Below, in pieces: positions 57,871 to 64,000 of a stretch of DNA of 64,000 nucleotides. A model generated the notes under the pieces. That model was not told where the DNA came from, did not search any database, and saw nothing but the letters and a program-made list of their open reading frames with translations. Origin of the DNA: Marinomonas flavescens (lineage in GTDB: Bacteria; Pseudomonadota; Gammaproteobacteria; Pseudomonadales; Marinomonadaceae); NCBI RefSeq assembly GCF_004352835.1, contig NZ_SJSB01000004.1:1-64000 (forward strand), written 5' to 3'. The translations under genes were made by a program, and so were the position numbers. Numbering within the stretch: the stretch's first letter is position 1; every line of letters starts with the position of its first letter.

Positions 57871-57896
57871 ATATGACGGTTACATAACCGTCATAT
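57871..57896. promoter_or_regulatory. Perfect palindrome, candidate operator of the ABC importer
   Basis: ATATGACGGTT and AACCGTCATAT are perfect inverted repeats of 11 bases around ACAT, about 65 bases before the binding-protein start. The size and place suit a dimeric regulator. No regulator gene lies beside it. Confidence 0.6.
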
Positions 57897-57960
57897 AAAC
57901 AGAACAAAATAGAAATATATTTAAATTTTATACTTTGATGAAATTGAGAAAGAGGGGCTT

Positions 57961-58920
57961 ATGAAATTGAAAAACTGGTGTGTTGGCTTTACCTTGCTAG
58001 GTATGGTTTGTTCTGTGAGCGCTGAAACATTGACAGTCTATTCAGCGGGTCCAAAAGGTTTGTCAAAAGAGTTAGTGGCGGGCTTTGAGAAAGAAACCGG
58101 CGCTAAAGTAAGTTTGTATCAAGCCACGGGTGGGAAAATAATGGCCCGTTACCAGGCTGAAAAATCCAATCCACATGCCGACGTTATGATTTCCTCATCG
58201 CTAGGCCATGCTATTACCCTTACGAAAGCAGGGGAGTTGCTAGCCTACCAATCACCTAACGCAAAACACGTACCCGACTTTCTCAAATCTGCGACATACG
58301 TATCTCAAGGTACAGCCGTGTTGGCGATTGCCTATAACACCCAAAGTAAACTTCCAGTCCCCACGACGTGGTCCGACCTTACTAAGCCAATATATAAGAA
58401 CCAAGTTACCATGCCGGACCCGCGTAAGTCTGGTTCTGCGTTGACCTTGGTTGAAGGGTTAAGTGAACAAATGGGCAGCAAGGCTTGGACGTTGTTTAGC
58501 GCGTTAAAAGCCAATGGCATTCTTATACCCGGTGCCAATAAAGCCGCATTAAACCCTGTGTTACAAGGGGCTAAATCGGTGGTGTTCGGTGCGGTAGATT
58601 ACATCGCGTTGGATTTGAAGCGTAAAGGTGAAACGATTAATGTTGTTTATCCAACGGACGGGACTGTACTGGCTCCGCGTCCTATTATGATTCTTAAGTC
58701 TACCAAACATGCGGTATTAGCGAAGAAGTTTGTGGATTATATGCTTTCGAAACAAGGTCAAACATTGGTCGCTAAGACGCTGATTCTGCCTGCTCGTAGT
58801 GATATTAAGTCTGATCGTCCGGGCTTTGGTGAATTGAAATTAATCAATTTTGATACTGTTTCAGCGGCGGCTCACGCGGAACAAACAAGAGATAAATTTG
58901 CCAACATCATGGGTCAATAA
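57961..58920 (+). CDS. ABC importer, periplasmic binding protein (Fe3+/organophosphonate type)
   Basis: This 319-residue protein has a signal peptide cut after VSA near residue 20, and the mature part begins ETLTVYSAGPKGLSKELV. It belongs to the bacterial binding-protein family that includes ferric FbpA and 2-aminoethylphosphonate binders. The adjacent Tyr-Tyr pair that holds Fe3+ in FbpA is not found in the expected segment, which reads VVFGAVDYIALDLKRKG. Iron binding is therefore not assured. It is the first gene of a three-gene importer. Confidence 0.8.
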   Translation: MKLKNWCVGFTLLGMVCSVSAETLTVYSAGPKGLSKELVAGFEKETGAKVSLYQATGGKIMARYQAEKSNPHADVMISSSLGHAITLTKAGELLAYQSPNAKHVPDFLKSATYVSQGTAVLAIAYNTQSKLPVPTTWSDLTKPIYKNQVTMPDPRKSGSALTLVEGLSEQMGSKAWTLFSALKANGILIPGANKAALNPVLQGAKSVVFGAVDYIALDLKRKGETINVVYPTDGTVLAPRPIMILKSTKHAVLAKKFVDYMLSKQGQTLVAKTLILPARSDIKSDRPGFGELKLINFDTVSAAAHAEQTRDKFANIMGQ

Positions 58921-58925
58921 TACCC

Positions 58926-60605
58926 ATGTCGATGTACAAGGTAGGCAAAGGAGTAAGGGCTCCTTTGCTGTTAAATACCGTTTCCGTCACGCTTTTATTC
59001 ATGATTATTGGCCTACCAGTATTGGCTATTATTCTGTTTGCGATTTTCCCAAAAGTTAATGAGCTTTCATTTGCGGCGCCTTTTAGTCAATTTATTCCTC
59101 AGTTACAGGATGAACGACTGATTGTCGCTACGTTAAATTCCATTCGATTGGCGTTGGCGGTCACTTTTAGCTCAATGTTAGTCGCTGTGGTGCTGGCTTA
59201 TATGCGCAGTAAAATGGCGGAATCCATTGGCCGTATGTGGGATGTTTTATTACTAATTCCGTTTTTGATTCCTCCTTATATTGGCTCGATGGGGTGGATG
59301 CAGTTGCTTCAATCTAATGGCGTATTAGACCAATGGTTGAATATTAATCTGTCCAACGTTTTGTTTTCGTTTTCTGGTGTCGTGTTCGTGATCACGTTGC
59401 ACCTCTTTCCTGTTATCTATTTTTCAGCGGCTAGCTCATTTAAAGTGATTGGACAACGCTATGGCGATGTCGCAAAAATTTATGGCGCAAATTCGAGACA
59501 AATATTTAGCCGTATTTTACTGCCTTTAATCGTGCCTACTTTACTGTCTACAGGGTTAATTGTTTTTGTGTTAACCGTGGAAGAGTTTGGTACGCCGAAC
59601 ATTCTAGGCAGTCGTTTTGGTTTTCAGGTAATGGTCACCGCCATTGAAGAGAAAATGTCAGATTGGCCGATTGATTTGTCTGGAGCCTCGGTTTTGTCGT
59701 TATTGTTGGTCGTTATTGCGATCAGTGCTTATCTTTTACAAATGTTCATCACGCGACGCTTTGCGTGCAAACTAGATAATCAAACAATGACATCTGTGCC
59801 ATCCAAGAATGTGTGGTTTTCGATGGTTAGCAATGTGATTTTTTTCATCGTGGTGTGCTTAGCGGTGGTAATGCCTATATTTGCTATTGTCTCATCCTCA
59901 TTGATGCGAACTGTTTCTTTAGGGCTGCAATGGGATAATTTGACTTTCAATGCTTACACGCATTTATTTTTCTCAAACAGTGACGCGCTGTCTGCTATTT
60001 ATACGAGTTTAGGGCTGGCGGCCATGGCTGCTGTGATCACTGCAATCATAGGAATGTTGGTTGCGTTTACGCTTATTCGTTTAAAGCCAAGAGGCAAAGC
60101 AGTATTAGATATTCTTGCACTACTGCCTAATGCGATCCCTGCCATGGCTCTGTCAGTAGGGTTGATCCTTACTTGGAATCAGACGTTTTGGCCAGTCACG
60201 CCCTATAACAGTCTCTTTATTTTGTTATTAGCGTATGTCTGTTTAATGTTGCCTTATCCAATACGAATGTTAAGTAATGCGATGAAACAGTTACCACAGT
60301 CGTTGGATGAAGCCGCGGCCATATACGGCGCTAACTTGTTCGTATTAATGTACAAAATTCTATTCCCGCTAATGATTCCTATCATGGTTGCGTCCAGCTG
60401 TATTGTGTTTGCTATTTCAACTCGGGAGCTGGTGGCTTCCTTAATGTTGGTGCCTGCTGGAACAGAAACGGTTGCCACTTACGTATTTAATCAATTTGAT
60501 CAAGGTTCAATTAGTTCAGGAATGGCCATGAGCTTTATTGTGATTGTGATTTCGGGCGCGCTTATTGCGTTGGGACAATACATGTCAAAAAGATACTTAT
60601 CATGA
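58926..60605 (+). CDS. ABC importer, fused permease (FbpB-like)
   Basis: The 559-residue protein contains two permease halves in one chain, each with about six membrane helices and an EAA-type loop. The loops are GDVAKIYGANSRQIFSRILLPLIVP in the first half and DEAAAIYGANLFVLMYKILFPLMIP in the second. This double-length form is typical of Fe3+/organophosphonate importers. It starts 6 bases after the binding protein and overlaps the ATPase gene (ATGA). Confidence 0.9.
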   Translation: MSMYKVGKGVRAPLLLNTVSVTLLFMIIGLPVLAIILFAIFPKVNELSFAAPFSQFIPQLQDERLIVATLNSIRLALAVTFSSMLVAVVLAYMRSKMAESIGRMWDVLLLIPFLIPPYIGSMGWMQLLQSNGVLDQWLNINLSNVLFSFSGVVFVITLHLFPVIYFSAASSFKVIGQRYGDVAKIYGANSRQIFSRILLPLIVPTLLSTGLIVFVLTVEEFGTPNILGSRFGFQVMVTAIEEKMSDWPIDLSGASVLSLLLVVIAISAYLLQMFITRRFACKLDNQTMTSVPSKNVWFSMVSNVIFFIVVCLAVVMPIFAIVSSSLMRTVSLGLQWDNLTFNAYTHLFFSNSDALSAIYTSLGLAAMAAVITAIIGMLVAFTLIRLKPRGKAVLDILALLPNAIPAMALSVGLILTWNQTFWPVTPYNSLFILLLAYVCLMLPYPIRMLSNAMKQLPQSLDEAAAIYGANLFVLMYKILFPLMIPIMVASSCIVFAISTRELVASLMLVPAGTETVATYVFNQFDQGSISSGMAMSFIVIVISGALIALGQYMSKRYLS

Positions 60606-61591
60606 ATGCAATTGAAATTAACAATATATCCAAGTCGTTTGACGACAAAACAGTCCTGCACGATATTAATTTGACGGTGGCGAAAGGGGAGTTTATTTCG
60701 CTTTTAGGGCCATCTGGTTGCGGTAAAACGACCTTGCTAAGGATAATCGCAGGGCTGGAGTTGCCTGATACTGGGAAAATTCAAACCCCAGCGAATACCT
60801 TTGTAGATAGGGCGACTGATGAATACTTGCCTGTTGCCAAGCGTAAGCTCAGTTATGTCTTTCAAGATTATGGTCTGTGGCCGCATATGAGTGTTTTTGA
60901 CAACATTGCCTTCGCGCTAACGCTGCAAAAAATGCCTAAAGCAGACATCAAAAAACGCGTCAACGAAGTGTTAACCTTAGTAAAGCTAGTCGGCCATGAT
61001 GATAAGCTTCCAGAGCAATTATCAGGTGGTCAGAAGCAGCGAGTATCGATTGCCAGAGCCATGGCAGGATCGCCAGACATTATGTTATTAGACGAGCCAT
61101 TATCGAATTTAGACGCCAATTTACGTGAAGAGCTGGGCAAAGAAATCCGCGAGCTCACCCACAAACAGGGCATTACTTGTGTCAATGTCACCCATGATCG
61201 TAAAGAGGCGCAGCTGTTGTCTGATCGAATCGCCTTGATGAAAGACGGTGTAATTCATCAGTTAACAGATCCGGTTCGATTATTTAAACAACCTGCTAGC
61301 AAATGGGCTTGTGAATTTTTAGACGCAGGGAATTTGATCGAGGGTCACATGATTCATCGAGAGTTGGGCGAATGGCTGGTTCCTCGCACCGCGTTTAAAA
61401 TAGAAAACGACAACACTGACACTCGCTTATCACTCCATGTAGACAGTTGCCTATTTTTAGATGACCGTTTTGAAATTGCCGCATGGCTAGCGAATGAAAA
61501 AGTGTTCTTTTATAGCGAAGCGCCCTTTGATGTAGGGCAAAACATTTTTGCCTCTTTATTAGAAGAGAACTTAGTGTCTATCAAAGCCTAA
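60602..61591 (+). CDS. ABC importer, ATP-binding protein (FbpC-like)
   Basis: The 329-residue ATPase has Walker A GPSGCGKTTLL near residue 38, signature LSGGQKQRVSIARA, Walker B IMLLDEPLSNLD and H-loop NVTHDRKEAQL. A C-terminal extension is shorter and more divergent than in MalK-like proteins. It powers the fused permease encoded just before it. Confidence 0.9.
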   Translation: MNAIEINNISKSFDDKTVLHDINLTVAKGEFISLLGPSGCGKTTLLRIIAGLELPDTGKIQTPANTFVDRATDEYLPVAKRKLSYVFQDYGLWPHMSVFDNIAFALTLQKMPKADIKKRVNEVLTLVKLVGHDDKLPEQLSGGQKQRVSIARAMAGSPDIMLLDEPLSNLDANLREELGKEIRELTHKQGITCVNVTHDRKEAQLLSDRIALMKDGVIHQLTDPVRLFKQPASKWACEFLDAGNLIEGHMIHRELGEWLVPRTAFKIENDNTDTRLSLHVDSCLFLDDRFEIAAWLANEKVFFYSEAPFDVGQNIFASLLEENLVSIKA

Positions 61592-61803
61592 GCACAATAT
61601 AACACTGCATTTATGACTTCTTATTGTGGATGTTCGTCTTGCGTATCCGATGAGCATCCACAGTCTATTCAAAATCTAAATCCTTATTTCTATATCTAAA
61701 TTTGCGGAAAATTTAACGCATCGAGAGTACAAATAGACCTGCACAATAAAAAAGTACATCAGCCAGACAACTGGCGCGATTGTCTTAGTTATTAGGAGGA
61801 TAT

Positions 61804-62799
61804 ATGGAATACCGACGTTTAGGAAAAGCGGGGTTAAAAGTCTCTGCATTATCATTAGGATCATGGGTTACATTTGGCAAGCAAGTAGACATGAGCGATG
61901 CGAAAACCTTACTCAAAACGGCTTACGATTCTGGAATAAATTTTTTCGATAACGCAGAAGGTTATGAAGCAGGAGAATCTGAGAAAATCATGGGCGCTGC
62001 TATCAGCCATTTAGGGCTAGCGCGTGATACCTTTGCGGTATCGTCCAAAGTATTCTGGGGCGGCGATCATAAAATGCAAATGGGCTTAAGCGCCAAGCAT
62101 GTTCGAGACGCGTGTGATGCTGCATTACTTCGCTTAAAAGTCGATTATTTAGACTTGTATTACTGTCACCGTCCAGACATAGACACTCCCATCGAAGAAA
62201 CTGTTCGAGCCATGCATAACTTGATCCAACAAGGCAAAGTAACCTATTGGGGAACGAGTGAATGGAGTGCCCAGCAAATTACGGAGGCACACGCGGTCGC
62301 TCGTGCTCATCACTTAACGCCACCGACGATGGAACAGCCTCAATATAACTTATTGCATCGAGATAAGGTTGAAAGTGAGTTTCTGCCTATCTATGAAAAC
62401 TTTGGCATGGGACTCACTGTTTGGTCACCGCTTGCCAGTGGGATTTTAACGGGCAAGTACAATGACGGTATCCCAGATGACAGTCGTTTGACCTTGCCAG
62501 GCTATGAATGGTTAAGAGATTTATGGACCAGTGAAGATGGCAAACTAAAGCTGGAAAAAGTGAGACAACTGAGCGCATTAGCCAATGATATTGGTGTGAG
62601 TATTACTCATTTATCACTGGCTTGGTGTTTGAAAAATCCTAACGTATCAACGGTTATTTTAGGCGCATCAAAATTGTCACAACTGGAAGATAATCTGCAA
62701 TCCATCGAGGCATTGGAAAAACTAACACCTGATGTGATGGAAAAAATCGAATCCATCCTAGGTAATAAACCAGCCGCGCCAGAGCGCTTCGGTCAGTAG
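61804..62799 (+). CDS. Aldo/keto reductase, Kv-beta/YghZ-like
   Basis: The 331-residue TIM-barrel oxidoreductase shows the AKR tetrad: Asp and Tyr in FFDNAEGYEAGESE, Lys in VSSKVFWGG and His in YYCHRPDIDTP. The C-terminal VSTVILGASKLSQLEDNL binds NADPH. It is most like the voltage-gated K+ channel beta-subunit group that includes bacterial YghZ-like aldehyde reductases. The start follows TTAGGAGGA. It is alone, closed by a strong terminator. Confidence 0.9.
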   Translation: MEYRRLGKAGLKVSALSLGSWVTFGKQVDMSDAKTLLKTAYDSGINFFDNAEGYEAGESEKIMGAAISHLGLARDTFAVSSKVFWGGDHKMQMGLSAKHVRDACDAALLRLKVDYLDLYYCHRPDIDTPIEETVRAMHNLIQQGKVTYWGTSEWSAQQITEAHAVARAHHLTPPTMEQPQYNLLHRDKVESEFLPIYENFGMGLTVWSPLASGILTGKYNDGIPDDSRLTLPGYEWLRDLWTSEDGKLKLEKVRQLSALANDIGVSITHLSLAWCLKNPNVSTVILGASKLSQLEDNLQSIEALEKLTPDVMEKIESILGNKPAAPERFGQ

Positions 62800-62922
62800 T
62801 TTTTCAGGTTGAATGTCTTTTTTAATGTTTTTCTTAATGTGTTCTAGAGCGTTTTGCGAATACATTTCGATCGTCAAAAAAGGTAATTCAACAGGCTCTT
62901 GATGTGAACCATGCCAGAAAGT

Positions 62923-62970
62923 AAGGCTTTAATGACGTTAGAAATCTAACGTCATTAAAGCCTTTTTTTT
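62923..62970 (+). terminator. Strong Rho-independent terminator
   Basis: A perfect 19-bp stem (AAGGCTTTAATGACGTTAG with its complement) surrounds AAAT and is followed by a run of T. It ends the aldo/keto reductase transcript about 120 bases after the gene. Confidence 0.92.
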
Positions 62971-63171
62971 GAGAATCGTATGGTGTCACACGATTAAGTC
63001 CTGAGCCGTTAGGTATTCCACCGTACAGACAAGCTGGGGTCAGGCGTTTATCTTAGAGTAATTTAATTACATGCTGAGTATTCATTCTGTATGGCACATT
63101 ATTTATCTCGTAAAAAGGAAGTGCATCGTGCATATCGCTATTAAGACTTTCCAGGCTATTCAGGAGGCGAG

Positions 63172-64000
63172 ATGAGCTTTTTTTCTTTGATTAGTATTGT
63201 GATAACCCTTGCTGCGGTGTCTAGTTATTTTAATTATCGTTATATCAAATTACCAACGTCAATCGGCGTGATGGTGGTGGCTTTGGGCGCCTCCCTGATA
63301 CTTATTATTGTCGGTCCCTACACAGAAGGACTTCGTGAACAGGCTACAAAATTAGTCGCACAAATTGATTTTGACAAAGTTGTCCTCCATAGCATGCTTG
63401 CGTTTTTACTGTTTGCGGCGGCGATACATGTTAAATCCCAGAATCTAACCAGAGAGTGGCTACCGATTGCCTTGCTCGCAACGATCGGGACCTTGCTCTC
63501 AACCTTTATAGTGGGCAGCTTAACTTGGCTGGTACTGGATTTGTTGGGGCTGAAAATTCCATTCTTACACGCCTTATTATTTGGTGCTCTAATTTCACCA
63601 ACGGACCCTATTTCGGTATTGGCTATTATGAAATCGGTTGGCGCTTCTAAGCAGTTAGAGGCCCAAGTGGCTGGAGAATCTTTATTTAATGATGGGCTGG
63701 GCGTGGTGATTTTCTTGCTACTTTTACAGCTATCAGGTCTGGACAGAGCTACTGGTGAAGCGGTGGCTAGTGTGCATGCATCAACCTCTATTGATGTCAC
63801 TGCGGTGGCGATGCTACTGCTCAAGGAAATAGGAGGCGCATTGCTATTGGCAATGGCCGCAGGATTATTAACCTATGAAATGCTTCGACGGGTTGATAAT
63901 TATCAGGTTGAAGTCCTATTGACCCTTGCTCTTGCCATGGGGCTTTATGCTTTGGCGGATAGCTTAGACCTTTCTGCTCCCATTGCTGCTGTGGTTGCCG
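63172..64000 (+). CDS. CPA1-family Na+/H+ antiporter, N-terminal part (cut by window end)
   Basis: The first about 276 residues of a cation/proton antiporter are present. There are several membrane helices and the family motifs SPTDPIS and AGESLFNDGLGVVIF, which carry the ion-binding Asp residues of the NhaP-type CPA1 family. The ATG at 63172 follows AGGAGG. The frame is open to the window end. It should exchange Na+ (or K+) for H+ at the inner membrane. Confidence 0.9.
   Translation, partial: MSFFSLISIVITLAAVSSYFNYRYIKLPTSIGVMVVALGASLILIIVGPYTEGLREQATKLVAQIDFDKVVLHSMLAFLLFAAAIHVKSQNLTREWLPIALLATIGTLLSTFIVGSLTWLVLDLLGLKIPFLHALLFGALISPTDPISVLAIMKSVGASKQLEAQVAGESLFNDGLGVVIFLLLLQLSGLDRATGEAVASVHASTSIDVTAVAMLLLKEIGGALLLAMAAGLLTYEMLRRVDNYQVEVLLTLALAMGLYALADSLDLSAPIAAVVA

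Overview
The window reads as chromosomal DNA of a marine gammaproteobacterium, most likely an Oceanospirillales member such as Marinomonas. This is inferred from protein flavour, the Liu-type leucine cluster with a LiuR operator, TRAP transport and the N-type ATPase, not from a marker gene. I see no rRNA, tRNA or CRISPR array. Two genes are cut by the window edges: an IS30-type transposase on the left and a CPA1 Na+/H+ antiporter on the right.

Layout. (1) 1-1.55 kb: the end of an IS30-family element, decayed sequence, and an orphan 182-residue gene closed by a strong terminator. (2) 1.66-11.33 kb, minus strand: a leucine/isovalerate degradation operon in the order liuR-liuA-liuB-liuC-liuD-liuE, followed by an acyl-CoA synthetase and a PaaI-type thioesterase. 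A LiuR-like operator sits on the promoter. (3) 11.8-23.3 kb: a defence island with a complete Type I restriction-modification system (hsdM, hsdS, hsdR) and then a strikingly AT-rich two-gene McrBC-like system. Its GTPase/AAA subunit has a cold-shock/OB-like N-terminus and a long coiled coil, and its nuclease subunit has a Zn-ribbon tail. A small AIG2/GGCT-like gene and two covarying 34-nt hairpins mark the right border.

(4) 24.1-42.3 kb: a catabolic locus I cannot match to a described pathway. It holds four SnoaL-like (NTF2-fold) proteins carrying seven SnoaL domains, a sugar-type ABC importer, a LacI-family regulator, a TRAP importer, a histidinol-dehydrogenase-family enzyme resembling HpsN, an SDR dehydrogenase, a bicupin, an alpha/beta hydrolase, an RraA-family protein and a convergent beta-hydroxyacid dehydrogenase. 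An identical 15-bp palindromic operator precedes both the ABC operon and the TRAP operon, so the two importers are probably one LacI regulon. This is the best candidate for an undescribed system.

(5) 42.8-57.4 kb: an energy and ion block with a SHOCT-domain small protein, phosphoketolase, a P-type H+-ATPase, a complete N-ATPase operon (atpDCQRBEFAG, with a b-delta-like fusion and no separate delta gene), a Crp/Fnr regulator and a CorA transporter. (6) 57.4-64 kb: a Gfo/Idh/MocA remnant, a ferric/organophosphonate-type ABC importer behind a perfect operator-like palindrome, an aldo-keto reductase with a strong terminator, and the start of the antiporter.

Overall, a catabolic and energy backbone surrounds one accessory defence island and one probably modular catabolic locus. 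Functions of regions 2, 3 and the N-ATPase are well supported. The substrate of region 4 is unknown.
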